Shown here: positions 24,452 to 37,439 of the stretch, piece after piece | Position numbering within the stretch: position 1 is the first letter of the stretch | Layout of the letters: every line of letters begins with the position of its first letter | NCBI GenBank assembly: GCA_973895155.1 | Contig: OZ316894.1 | Span: forward strand, 9,362,001 to 9,426,000 | Length of the DNA stretch: 64,000 nt | Direction of reading: 5' to 3' | DNA from: Marsupella aquatica | Taxonomy: Eukaryota; Marchantiophyta | Made by a program: the position numbers and the translations under genes | The notes under the pieces: generated by a model | Database searches by the model: none | Told to the model about the DNA's origin: nothing | Seen by the model: the letters and a program-made list of their open reading frames with translations, nothing else

Positions 24452-25165
24452 TGCACAAAAGATGTTGAGGAGATAAATGATATTGAGGTGAGCAAAAGAT
24501 GTTGAGGAGACAAAAGATGTCAAGGTGATAAAAGATGTCGAGGTGAGCAAAAGATGTCGAGGTGAGAAACGATGTCAAAGTGAGAAAAGATGTCGAGGAG
24601 AGAAGTTGTCAAGGTGAGCAAAATATGTCAAGGTGATAAATATGTTTAGGAGAGAAAAGATGTCCAGATGAGCAAAAGATGTTGAGGAGAGAAAAGATGC
24701 GAGGAGAGAAAAAGATGTTGAGATGAGAAAAAGATTTAGAGGAGAGAAATATGCCAAGGAGAGCAAAAGATGTCAAGATGAGCAAAAACATTTGAGGTGA
24801 TAAAAGATGTTGGGAGAGAAAATATGTCAAGGTGAGAAAATATGTCAAGGAGAAAAAAACATGTTGCTCAGATGAGAAAAAAATTCAAGGACAGAAAAAT
24901 GATTTTGAAGAGAGAAAGGGTATTGACTTGAGCAAAAGATGTGAAGGAGATAAAAACATTTTGAGATAAGAAAAATATGTTTAGGCGAGGCAAAGATGTC
25001 TAGGCAAGAGGAGGCAAAAATGTTGAGTGCAAGTTTAGATGTACGCTGCATTGAGGCAAGATGTTGGGGTGAGGTGAACATGTTGAGGCGGCAAAGAAAT
25101 GTAAAAAAATGCAAGTGAGCCAAATAAATGTAGACAATGCAAAGAAATGCAAGTGAGACAGGAAA
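24452..25165. repeat. Minisatellite, 18-19 bp period, ~700 bp
   Basis: Roughly 35 diverged units of the type GATGTCGAGGTGAGCAAAA run head to tail. Clear early spacings between GATGT words are 18, 19, 18 and 18 bp. Because 18 is a multiple of 3, minus-strand frames stay open as Ser/Leu/Phe-rich peptides, which should not be read as genes. Divergence grows towards the right end. Confidence 0.9.
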
Positions 25166-27840
25166 ATTGTTTAGACATTTCAAATGTTGTTGCGACTATG
25201 TTGTCATTATGGCAAATAATGCAGTCACTCTGGTCAAGAGAGTGTTGTGGCTATGCCATTCTTGCAGCCATGTTGTTGCCAAGCCCAATGCCAAAGCATT
25301 GCATAGATATAGAGAGGTAAGGTAAAGAACTATTGATTAAAGGCTGGGGTTTTTAGGTGAATCAAACTGAAAATATTGGATTTGCCATAGTTCCGTCTTG
25401 CCCATTTCATGATAGAAGTGTTTTTGATGTGCATATCTTGTTCAAAATAGCACATGAAATATTGCCTTCATATTTGCAGTTTTATTTTATTTTGGACAAA
25501 GCTGTTGTTATTGTTGTGAAAGCTATGTTGTTGGTGAGAGCAAGAATGTGGAAAGGGTGAGAGGGAGCGCAAGAGAGGTGAGGACCTCCGGGTTCTTTGC
25601 CGGGTCAAGGTGTGGTCGCACAATAATATTGGGAGGAGAACATCTTTTCCCTGATTTTCCTCCTTTCTTCACTCTTTTCCCCCCTCTTCTTTCTTGGCAT
25701 CATTAAATAAACAGAGTAAATGCACAATTAATACAGAGAAGAAGAGAAAAAAGGGAGTAAAAAGCAGAATTAACTCATTTTCCTTCCTTCTATAGTCTCA
25801 CACTCACCTCTATTCAAAAATCCAAAAATGTTCTCATGCCCCAAAAGTTTCTCTTTCCAAACGGGTGTCCTTTCATACTTGAAAAAAATACAATGTGAGG
25901 TGATGTCTTATAAGTATCATCTCATGTATTCTGTATTTGACTGTTAAAATAAGCAAATCATTTGACATACCTGGTCCGTCAATCCAATAGCACTAAAAAA
26001 TCTTTAAAACAATGTGATGGCTCATGTTAGTTCCCTCCATTTCTGAATTTGTAAGCAAACTAGAGAACATTTTGGCAGCTCTTGCAAAAGTACTGTTGCT
26101 AACTGGAACTCAATTGCTGTTGCTACACTTGCTACAAAGTTTGAGTGGCTTTGATTGTTGCTGCAGCTACTGAAATTAAACTGGATCATTATTGTTGTTG
26201 CTGAAATTGAGCGGATCTACTGAAATTGAGTGGATCTGTGTTGCTGCAATATCCAATTGCTCTTGGATTCAGTTTGGTTTTGTTGCTTGCATTGCATTGT
26301 TTTGATTCAGTTTGGTTTTGCTACTTTTTTTGGTCCTTGAAGGTGCAGCTAGCTATTGAAATCAAAGTGTTTGTCAGACACCTGTACTGAACAAATCAAA
26401 CTTCTATATGCAATCAAATTTCCAACAGATGAACTTGAAGGTATCTTGTTCATATAAGTCTGAGTGAAGGGGTGGGGGGGAGGGCAGGTGATTCAGACAT
26501 CATGTTGCATAGAACACTTATAGAAAGTGTTGCATTAAATTGTACAAGGGAAAATGATTGTGGAGCCCTCCACTACTTTGATGCTACGTAGAATATTTCT
26601 CCCAACCAAAGTGTTGAATAAAATTGTATGAGACACAATTTGCATAGCCCTCCACTACCTTGATGAGCGTAGTGGTGGACCTAGCCATCCAATGCCCTCA
26701 CCAAACTCAGTAGCCTTGCCCGAGTACTCTGAGCACCTAGGGGCCAACACATAACTCTACAAGTGAGCAACTAGGTGCCTCTAACACCACCAGTGGTAGT
26801 TCCCATACGAAGCCATATTTACTCCTCATCACAACCTTTGCTCAACGGCCCTTATTGTCTGCACAAGCAACCAACCCACCTAGTAAGTAATTTGATCTCG
26901 GATCCCCAAGGCCCTTGTCTTGCAGCAAGCTTAACAATCGTTAGTAAGTAGATCAACGGATAAAACCTCTTGGGCCCCACTGACCTTGCCATAAGCTGAA
27001 GCTAAGGTCACCATCCATTGTTTGTCCAGAACAGCCCACAATCTATTGGGGGCCTCTCACTCAAGTCCTCAGAACTTGGGGTCCTTTTAGGGTCAGGACA
27101 GTCTGCCCCAAGCCCAACCCATCTCATGACCCAACCAACCCCTATCGCCAGTATGGGTTGTGTGTGCTCTAGCTCAGCTCCTCGCCTTTGCTAGAGCAAC
27201 GCTTCCTTGATTTCAAGTCTCCTCATGCTTAGTCCCTTTGGATGACCATCATGGGCTTGGACCATGGAGGAGCTCAATGTCGGAGTTAGCAACATTGGAG
27301 CTAAGTGATGTGGTAGTTGAGTTCTGTGACTAGTGCTATGTCGCACTATTTTGATACTCTATTGTTCACTCGCCTTCACACATCCCTAAAGACAGAGCCA
27401 TCTGCTGTTCTTGCGGAGCCATTCACAAGTTCTTTGCATATGATCCCTAATCAATGCTCTAGTCCTCCACAACTATAAAGCTTTCCACAACTACATATGG
27501 TCTATTGTTGGATACTTAAATCAGTATTTAACAAGAAACTTAAACAAAAGTGGAAGAACTGTGTTTGGGGGGAATATACGTGTACCATTTGCATGATGAC
27601 ACTCAGGTGTACCAATTAGAACATGCCATATGCATGAACATGACACAAAAACCTTAACTTTCTTAGAAATGTCCATGAAATATGACCCACTTAACAAGCC
27701 TATTGTTTTTTGAGGCCAGGTATCATACAAGTAATGCCTAATTTAACACCTGCCAGGGCGGGTATCATGATGGTACTGCCAAATTTAACACCTGCCAGGC
27801 CGGGCATTGCCAGGCCTTTTATTTCCCTTGCAACTACAGC
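25166..27840. other. Intergenic with small duplications
   Basis: An 84-bp duplication begins at 26,524 and 26,608, sharing AAAGTGTTG and AGCCCTCCACTAC. A CAGTTTGGTTTTG phrase occurs twice near 26,270-26,320. A ~50-bp duplication lies at 27,715-27,810, sharing AATTTAACACCTGCCAGG. No coding region is supported. Confidence 0.5.
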
Positions 27841-28490
27841 GAACGCAATGTGGATAAGTGCTGGCTGACCATGGAGTCCCCTAATACTAGAGCAATCTTG
27901 TTTGTAAATGCATCAAAAAGTTCAGTTGCGTAAGTGCAGTTTGACTCTCACTAAATGACAAATGCAAAGTGCATGTCCGTTTATAGGTTTACGCACTCAG
28001 TTATCAATTACTACAATGCATACACAAGAAGCATTTATTGATTAGTGCACCAAACAACTACATAAAGTAGTTTCATGCACTTATCCAGTTGAATCGTGCC
28101 ATATGAGAATTCCAGGTATGAGGAGTCCAATGTGTGTGACCTGACAACACAAACTGGAAGAGTTTGAGCAATATTAGATCCCATGCACTTATTAGATAGT
28201 GCAGACCATGCAATATAGAAAAATGCATGAGTGATATCCCATGCACTCAAAGCATAGTGCATTCGGTGACAAGTGCTTGCTGGTGATGTAGTCCTGAGAG
28301 TCTACACTTCACTTAAACCACACATGCCCTTAAAAAAAGCCCCCCTTCCTACTGCTCATTCATGCTGCCAGGTTGACTGAAAAATGTGGAGTATCACTTA
28401 AAACTTTGCACTTAAAATTTGCACTTAGTCCGTTAAATTAATATGTAGAATGAGAGCTACAAGTTACCTGCAACTCTTATACATGAAAGT
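27841..28490. repeat. TAAGTGCA-rich patch 3
   Basis: Repeated GTAAGTGCAG, ATGCACTTATTAGATAGTGC, CATGCACTTATC and ATTAGTGCACC words occur in both orientations. The word content matches patches 1, 2 and 4. No coding potential is convincing. Confidence 0.45.
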
Positions 28491-29388
28491 GTGGTTTAAG
28501 CTACCCGCCCAACACTAGTTACTGCTTAGTACCCATGGTTACTCACTATCACTATGGTACAGTCGCTTCGGTTTTGGGGGCAAAAATCTGTAATTAATAT
28601 TTGGCGCTATGGCTTCGCGATCGTGACAAAGCACTACAGGATGACGTTTACAGTCCAGAGCGCGGGAGCGAGAGGCGAAGACCAAAGTTCCACAATTCAA
28701 ACAACCCACTATTCGAATGGCGAAATCCACTCAGACCCAGCATTTCAATTCACATCATCACATCGATCGCTAGTGTCTCGACGATACTAGTGTCTCGACG
28801 ATACAGTAGAGTATCCGATTGGAGACGTCGTCGGGAAACAAATTGAGATGAAACACGGCATTTACGAATTGCGGAGCGATGCTCTGTCCGGAGTAATTGA
28901 CATCTCCCGAGCGCGCTCTCGGAGTTGGGACCTTTTTTCTTCTTGAAAATGTTAGCGCTCTGATTAGCTCATGAGCATTGGAACTTCAGCGTAGAGCTTC
29001 GCTTATTAATTAGAGTGACGGACACTCTGCTGGCAAGTTTGCTCCATCGATCGATTGATCGCTTACCGAAGTTATGGGAAACAATTCGGGTCGATTATAA
29101 GGCTGACTATGTACGTGTACGAGCTTCTTCTACTCGATCCGATGATGACTGACGATAGAAAGCGCGGAGGATGGCATCACTGAATAGTGGAACTCGACAG
29201 AGAAGGATCACTTGATTGGACACACGGCAAAGCAAGGCAAGGCAAGTGAAGAGAAGGCAGTGTAAGATAGGGCAGGGGGAGAGACGGAACGAATGGCAGA
29301 TTTGGAGACCGGATTGATTGATTGAGGGAGGGGGTGAATTGTGATTGGAATTGGAATTGGAATTGGTGGTACTACTATAGAGAAGAGA
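28491..29388 (+). promoter_or_regulatory. TSK upstream region
   Basis: This is the probable promoter and 5' UTR of TONSOKU. CTAGTGTCTCGACGATA is tandemly duplicated at 28,770-28,803. A CCAAT-type ATTGG lies near 28,819. TCGGGAAA at 28,831-28,838 (TTTCCCGA on the minus strand) is close to plant E2F sites. GAGCGCGCTC is a perfect palindrome near 28,911. A GGAATT hexamer runs three times shortly before the start codon. None of these is tested. Confidence 0.4.
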
Positions 29389-32300
29389 ATGGGGCGGGCT
29401 ACGAAGGGCAAGCAGGCAATGCCTTCGCTAGAGGTAATCAAGACCAGCTACCGGAATGCGCGGGACAACGGGGACAAGGAAGAAGAAGCACGATGGGCGA
29501 ACCAAATGGGACATGCATTCAAAGACAGGGGGGAATACGTCAACGCTTTGAAGTGGTTTAGGAAGGACTATGAAATCTCGCTCTCAGGGCGCAGAGGCCT
29601 GGACCCGGCGAAACTCATGCCAACTTGCCAGTCTATTGGAGAAGTCTACCTCCGCCTTCAAAACTACGATGATGCTCTTACTTACCAGGTGAGGAGCTCG
29701 ACTTAAGAACCTTCATGGTTGATAGTGTTGGGGTTGAACTTTCCAATTTAGAGGTCCAGTTCCACCTACAGCGAATCGCTCCGTGAGTGATTCCGCTACA
29801 GTGGTCAAATCTGCTTTTCTGACGCCGTTCAATTCGATGCATTGCATGGCTCCGCGGTAGAATTTCCACTTGACCTAGTATGGTATTCAGTTGCTTCTTT
29901 TGCGCTTCAAAGATTGTATTCCAATTCCTTCATGTCTTTGCAAAGAATTATGGCATTCAACTCACCTATTTTGCTGTCGTTCAACGATTCCATTCCAGTG
30001 AATTTTGTCTCTCACCACAAGCACTTCCACTGGACTGTTGGCGTATTTTACTTGTTTCATGTGCTTTTTGTACAAATGCTCTGTCCCCGTAAATCTTTTG
30101 TCTCAGTGATATAAGCACTTGAAGTGGGCTAACTACTGTATACACTCTGCTTCTCTACTGTGGTTCGATGACTCAATTTTCCATGAAATTTCGTTTCTCA
30201 GCACAAGCACTTCCACTGGGCAGAGCAAGCTGGTGACACAGTCGAGCAGCAGAGGGCTAGTACTCAGCTAGGCAGAACGTATTTGGAGCTTTACGAGGTA
30301 AAGGAACGAAATTCAGCTTGGCCAGACGCGAAGGCCTACTTTCAGACATCCCTGGAGCTTGCTCGGCGTCTGAGAGCGAACCTTCCGGCGAGTCATACAT
30401 CTCCGTCCGGATTTGTGATTGAGCAAGTGGATGCATATAACAATCTTGGACTGGTGAGGGCACTGGCTGAAGATTCTAAGCAGGCGTTGAAATTCTATAC
30501 AGCAGGTTTGAAGCTCTGCGACGAGGAGGAAGTGGACGAGAATGATGCTGCGCGTTCTAGGATCCATCACAATCTTGGACGTCTTTACGCTGAGCTCCGC
30601 GACTGGGAGAAGGCGAAGTACCATACCGAATTGGACATAGAGATCTGCCAGAAAATCCCTCATGCGCAAGGGGAGGCTAAAGGACTCATGAATCTGGCAG
30701 ATCTGTACTTCAAGTCCCAAGACTATGAGCAGGCCACTCGATGCTACAAGAGAGCGCTGCACATTGCGCAGCCCCTTGAAGACGAGGATGCTTTGATCTC
30801 TCAAATTAAGAGCAACCTTGAAATTGTTGGGCAGGCAAAAGCTCAGATGAAAGCGTTCGACGCCGATATGCGGAGTCTATCCAAACTAAGGCGAGAGGTT
30901 GAATCTTCAAAAGGGACTGCAGCTGAAAGGAAATACATAAAGCAGGAATGCGCGCTTCTACTGGAGCTCACCGGCCGGGCTGACGACCTGCAGGCGTGGG
31001 AGGTGGTACGTATTTATGAACTTTTCTTCTCCAGATTGCTGGAATCTCCGAGGCGGTGAATTTGTGCTGTGTGGGTCGTTAAAGTTTCGTGGGCAAGAAA
31101 GCTTCTTCACTGCAGTCCTTTCCAGAGTTTCAAGATCTCGTCGAAGTTGGGAAATGTGGCTGTCTGATGCATGCTGCCCCCAAATCTGAAAAGTAGAATG
31201 GTGATGCACGTAAATAGCTCCTACCTCTGGTCCACTTAGTAGCACTAAAGTCCTCACTGGCTCATGTAAATAGTGCATGTTGTTTACTTTGCGTCGAGGT
31301 TTGTGTGGTTTACTTCTGGGAGTGGTGGCCATCTGGCGGATGGGTTTACAGAGAATGAACCTAGTGCCCCTACGCCTTGCACAAAATAAGAAGCCTGCTG
31401 TCCGCACAATTTAAGGAACGAGACGGGAAGTCAAATACCCAAAAGGGTTTCTGCCTTTAGAGGCTTGCCCTCAAAAACAAAAACCATTCGTTTTTCAGTT
31501 CCCTTTGTTCATGCGATGGTGTACGTCTGACCAAATGCCTTCTCTGACTCAATGGGTCTGCCTGACCAGCATCTCGGACTTGCAAAGAGGTTGAAAAAGT
31601 TAACTCATGGGCTTGGTGACATCGAAAAACTGGGAGATGCACTCGAAACAGTGGCCTCTTCATACTACAGTCTTCGAAATTTTCAAAAGTCAAAGAAGTG
31701 GCACTTGAAGAGCTTTGAGCTCTGCAAGCGAATTGGGCACACGGAGGTAACATCCCTCTTTCCATTTTAGCGGCAGCAGACTTAGGTCGCTTGCTGTTTG
31801 CTCACTTTTGGAAAAGGTGTCTAACCTTTACGTTCAATTTGAAGTCGCGTGGCCCGGTGACATTTGTGTCCATGGTGACTCGCAGGGTCAGATTGTTTCG
31901 AAGATAAATTATGGTAACGCGTTAGATGCTTCCGGGGATGCGGCGGCCGCATTGACTGCCTATCAAGAAGCCTTTGAGTAAGTTTGGTCTCTGCACCGCT
32001 GCTTCTGTCTGGCAATTTTTTTGACACTTTTCCAATTCCCTTTGTTGTATATTGCCTCTCTGCCAAAGCGAATGTGCTTACACCCTGCATTTGTTGTGTG
32101 TGCAGAGCTGCTAAAACTGGCAAGATGCTCACACAGCAGATCAGCGCCCTTGAGAACATACATTACTGCTACTTTGTACGACTGGAACGTATAGAGGAGG
32201 CAAGGTGAGAACGAGATTTCTCGGTCCCTACTATTTCGTCTTTACTCCAGAGCAGTAACTGATCTGGCAGGATTGGTGCTCCAAATCATTGCAGGAAACA

Positions 32301-35300
32301 AGTGGTAGCCTTTCAAGCGCCTATAAGTGACAATTTACGTCCTGCAGTTCTACACTTTTGGAGACTGAATTCTACCTTGTACACTACCCAGAAATTGGTC
32401 TTCGTTCATTACGGTCCTTTGTTCGCATATCACCTGGCAAACGCTTGAGGGCTCGTACCGGTTGCATCCGAGGACGTCATTTCCTAAGCCAACTTCAATT
32501 CTACAGTCCTTTTCAAAGCTCATGTCTCTCATCCTTCGTGATTTTGAAACTGTAAATTGAATTTTCAAAAACATAGTACACATGTGTAATCTGAGTGTCC
32601 TTTCTTTCACATGCCAGCGAGCCATGTGAGACCTGTTACATTGCGGCAACTGTCGATGTAGCAGATCATGAAACTGTCTCGACCTTGTCTGAATCTATCC
32701 TCTGCTTGTCTCAGGAAGGTAGAGTTTCAATTGCAGGAACTGCAGCATGCAAAGGATGCACCTAAAGCCCAAGACGACGACGACGGAGATGAAAGGTGCT
32801 CTGAAACTGGCAGTGAAGGGCCTTCTGCAGATAGCCCAATGGCAGCGGCGTCAATCTGCGATTCGGATGAGGACAGATTGGCAGGAAGAGAGAGGATCTC
32901 CAGTGTACAGTCTCGGAGGATTAACCTTGTGTCTGATTCAGACGAGTCAGATGATGACAACTCTCCACTCTCGTCGATAAAACCTCAAATCCGTAGTAGG
33001 GGTCTGTCAGAGAGGAGAAACACTTCACAGACGAAGCAAACTAAGAGAGAGCCTGCAGGTCAGGCCGTCCCTGTGCCAGAAAAACGCCTTACGCAAAGGA
33101 AACAACTGTTTAGGGCAAGGACAAGAAGTCAATTTAGCGATTGCAACAAACGGGTGCTCTCAGATGATGAGGAGAGAGGAGGGTCGTTGGAGGTTGAATT
33201 GGGCCGCCGGCAAGCAAGCAGATCAGCTAGAGTAGTGGAAGACAATGATAGTGCTATTCACTCCGGTGACAGTAGAGACACTGGTTCGAAAAGAGACGTT
33301 CGATCTCCCACGAGAATTGACACAGCTGAGCATGTTGTCCTCAGCTCTGATGATGATATGCCAACCTTCTCGAGGAAGAAAAGCAAACTGTCCAACTCAT
33401 GTTCAAGGCCGTCCGCTGATATCGAAGATTTGAGATCCCCTCCACATGATCTTGAGGGTGAACTGCCAGGCGGCGATGATTGGCTATATGACATTGATAG
33501 CCCCAGGGAGTTCAATAATACGAATGTTTCTGAGCTTGGATCCAAATTTTCCGAAGAACGCCCTGGAAAAATGCCTTCACTCAATATTAGGGCCCCAATT
33601 CCGAACAGAGAGAAAACTGGTGAAGCAGTTGCTCAGACTAAGACCTCTGGGCCCAAAGATGGAGAGAGTTTGGGAGGAGTTGCCAGGAGAGTCTCTTCCA
33701 CTGTAGCTGACAAAGGAGCAGAGCTCGCACATGCAATTGCTTTTTCAAGTCCCCTGAAGGATCGGGAAGGGACAAGGAGACACCCAAACTCCGTGCAAGG
33801 TATGCTCAATAATCTTGACGCTGTTGGTGACATATCTGATGTGCATGCGAGATGTCGGACCTCTTGTTTGAGGTGTATAGATATCACTACCTCAGAAAAA
33901 GTTGAGTGTGTTGCTGATCAGAGTGTAACTTACAAAGGTCTTCACCAGCTTTGCAAGCAAAGTCCCGTGTAACCGAGAATTGTGTTTTCAGGTTCGACCA
34001 ACATCTCGTTGTTGGAGAGCTACTTGAACCATTGCTCTGATGGTCCCCTGTTCATACCGACAAATGCAGATCTAGTGGAGAAACTCCGCTCTCAAAAGGT
34101 GAGGGTTCATTGTCGCTTTCATGGACTTGAAAGGCTTTGCTATCGGGCTACTTGTTTGTGCCGTAGAAATAAATGCCTCTTTTGAATGAAGTTTTTATTT
34201 CGTCAATCGGAGTGTGCATGCAGTTGGATGCAGCTTTAAAATTTCTCGTTCTCGCCAATCACAGGTCGCAGAAGAGGTAGTCGTTGCTGGCTGCAACATG
34301 CAGGATAGCGATGCGCGTCCTTTGCTCGCAGCTCTTGGAGAAAGTGATGCCTTCTCACTGCTAGATATGTCTCACAATCAACTCGGTAATTAGCTGGCAC
34401 ATCCCTGAATTTTATGCGCCGTACTGCCATGAGATCTAGTTTCCATAGTAAAATGAGATGAGATGGGGTTGTGGAACCTAAACGACTCTTTTATTTCTAC
34501 GCAGGGAATGCAACGGTACATGCCATCCAGGAGCTCATTAAATCTACCGACCAGGCAGATTTAGGACTGACATTGGACCTTCATTGCAACAAGCTGGGAG
34601 CTGGAGCACTGCTGGAGGTAAGAAGGGTCTACATTAATTGTTTTCTGCATGAGGCACAGTACACTAGTCGAGTTCTCTGTTGGAATCGGCTTGTGTCATC
34701 TTTGCGCGAAGCCGAATGAAATGCTCGTCTGTGTTGAGTTGTGGGTGCTGTCGCTGTTTTCTATCATTAACAGCACTATCAAATCGAAATCTGACGTTGT
34801 GAACTCACGTGTATTTGCAGATCTGTCGTTGTCCAGTGTCGCTTTCTCGTCTTGAAGTGCTTAATCTATCAGGAAATCGCCTAACCGATGCTGCTGCTCG
34901 CCATCTTTCTAAGATCCTGAAGGAGACTCAAGGTATGGTGCAACTTGAAAACTTGAATGGAGCCCTTAGGAGAGAGTTAGGACTCCGGCGTTTTGTGATC
35001 GTCATGGTGGCATCCTTTACTCTCTCCTTTGAAAGTGATCGAACTTCTCGTGTACTGTGTCTTTCCGGTAATGATCACTCGTCTGTTATTCTAAAGGTTT
35101 GATAAATACACCCCGCTTGCTCTGTTCATTTGTACAACTAAAATCTCATTGGAGCCTACATGATTGGCAGCGCTGTCAACCTTGAACTTGGAATCGTGTG
35201 CTCTAACGACACGTGCAATCACACAATTGACTTCGGCACTCCATCCCCGGTCTCCGCTCAATAAATTGTGCATTGGTAAGTCTTTGAATGTTTTCCCTCT

Positions 35301-37339
35301 TGCTTGCGAGAACATGCCGTGGAACATAACTATTTGCATTAATATTTCATTTCAGCTTCCCCGATGAGAATTCTTCTGAAAACGTTGTTGGCATCCCCGG
35401 TTGGTGGCATTTTCGTTACATTAATACCAACACAATATCTAGGAGAATTCTGCATCAAAAGTTGCGAGGGAGATATTTGTGCCATTCTGCTTATTTGCGA
35501 ATGTTTTGGGATTACAAAAGTTTTTGCCAATTCCCATAATTTGAAGTGTAGTAAGGCTCAGAGATTAGTAGCCTGCCAAAGTTGTGGATCCTCTTGCATT
35601 GGATTTTAGTGGTCATTGACGTCTTGGATTCAACCCCAACAGGCAATAATACGCCAATTGCCAGCCACGCAGTCCAAGAACTTCTGCACCAACTTTCAAC
35701 ACTGGCATGGTAACGAGAATTAGGCAGCGACTTTCTTGATTCATTGTTATTGCTTTTTTCATGCGTATCTCTTGTTGGTTGCCTTTCAATCTCTGCTTTG
35801 ACCTGAAATAGAAACTGCCGCGTCCATTTCAGATGAAGAGCACATAATCGTTGCTAACATATATAGTTCTTACAAGCGGCGGATAACTTCTTCCAGTCGT
35901 CATTCTGAGGGATGCTGTGTCGATCGGATGATTGTAGGTTCTCGTATCTTGACCTGAAGGGTATCGAGCTCGATGGCGCAGCAGTAGACTGTCTCTGCAA
36001 CTTCCTAGACCAATCCAAAAGGATCACCAGCCTCATTTTACAAAATACCGCAATCCACAACGTAAGAATTTGTACGCTCCGTTTCTTTGCGTTTCTTCCT
36101 CTGTTCGCATTGTCTTAAAAGTTTCAACTTCGCAGAGTCTCCAATACTTCTCTGTTTCTTGCAGGATGGGGCCCTGTCTATTGCGGATGCGTTATCGAAT
36201 GTTTCTCATTGTCTGGAAAAACTGGATCTATCCCTGAATGGCTTCAACGAGGATCCAGCTGCGAACCTGTGTGCGCGAGTCATGTCCCTCCAGAGACTTT
36301 CCAACTTGAATTTGAGTGGCAACGACCTCGGCCAAAAGGTGAAATAGTGTACCCCTCTCCCACCACGCCTGCCAAGAAGAGCTGTTGCATGGCCGTTTGG
36401 CAGAGAGTTTGCCAATCTTGATGACAGTCCAGTCCAGAACACACTGACTTGTGCCATGCAGGAGCGAGAAGTTGAAGTCGTCTTCCGAAGATATAACTGA
36501 GGATCATTTCTGTTTAATTCAAGCAGGCAGCTGAGCTACTGGCGCATGGTCTTGCCCGACCTGATTGTCGACTCAAAGCGCTGGACATCAGCAAGTGTCA
36601 CCTTGGCCAATCCAGTGTACTCCTTATTATGCAGAGTCTCACAGGTATGGCCGGACCTTCTAAAAACAATTGATAGACTCGTCATCCCCCTTCGTATCTT
36701 GTGTCTATCGAGCTTCGCTAGTATCTGACAATCTTCACACCTTGTTTCAGGACATACTACCCTTCTGGATCTCAACCTCGCTGAAAACATCGTGCCCTTG
36801 CAAATCCAATTGCCTCCGCCCGATGATTCAGCCTTGACTAATCCTCCCGTGGAAATCAGTGATGGGGACGAGGAGAATCCGTCTGTACGAGAATCCTCTC
36901 AGATCAGGGTATCCGCCGAGGAATACTGCCGGCTATTAGAAAGAGAACTAGCCGCCGCAGATGCCTGCGATTCCGGAGCGCTTTCCACTGACGGTCGAGA
37001 GGGAGAGCAACGAAGGGAAGAGATGGGGGAGGCAAACCTGCCTCGTCACAAAGCTGAGTCAAGCTCCCCTAATTCTCGAGATGGAGATCCTGAAGCGATT
37101 TTGAGAAGGGATACTGAAGGAACAGAAGCATTGGCACACGACCCTGACCATGGTTCCAAATCCGAGGTCAGTGCGAGTTCAGTACAACCTGAAGTTGCTG
37201 GTCCACAACAACAAACATCCAAAGCAGATTCATGCGCGGAAGGAGTACTGAAATCAGAGCCTGACGCTGACGGCAGAATGCCCGTTCTCCCACCTGACCT
37301 AACGTGTTGCAACACCGAACCAGAACCAGGGACGAGTTC
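29389..37339 (+). CDS. TSK: TONSOKU (TPR-LRR replication-fork chromatin factor), 3' end in gap
   Basis: In Arabidopsis the TPR region of TSK/BRU1/MGO3 reads histone H3.1 on newly replicated chromatin, and the protein protects replication forks. Sixteen exons join in phase: 29389-29688, 30202-31005, 31570-31746, 31886-31977, 32106-32204, 32715-33799, 33992-34098, 34265-34385, 34505-34617, 34821-34932, 35171-35275, 35643-35709, 35938-36061, 36165-36338, 36527-36644 and 36751 to the gap. About 1,395 aa are visible. Residues 1-490 are TPR repeats ([58 protein letters not shown]). A ~360-aa acidic Ser/Asp-rich linker follows ([23 protein letters not shown]). LRRs follow ([37 protein letters not shown]). 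No ankyrin repeats are seen, as in plant TSK. The linker exon could instead end at 33,937 in the same phase. The start has A at -3 and G at +4. Arabidopsis TSK is about 1,311 aa; the last LRR exon here should lie in or beyond the gap. Confidence 0.94.
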
Positions 37340-37439
37340 NNNNNNNNNNNNNNNNNNNNNNNNNNNNNNNNNNNNNNNNNNNNNNNNNNNNNNNNNNNNN
37401 NNNNNNNNNNNNNNNNNNNNNNNNNNNNNNNNNNNNNNN
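37340..37439. other. Assembly gap (100 N)
   Basis: Exactly 100 Ns, the usual placeholder for a gap of unknown size. It interrupts the TSK coding exon and touches a satellite array, so repeat collapse is the likely cause. Confidence 0.97.

Noticed and set aside
24452-25165. CRISPR-like array
   Set aside because: Units are directly adjacent, with no spacers, and the genome is eukaryotic.
24575-25183. Hydrophobic repeat proteins on the minus strand
   Set aside because: They are generated by a minisatellite whose period is a multiple of three.
30313-30804. 163-codon minus-strand frame
   Set aside because: It is antisense to the TSK TPR exon and its product resembles nothing; it is a shadow frame.
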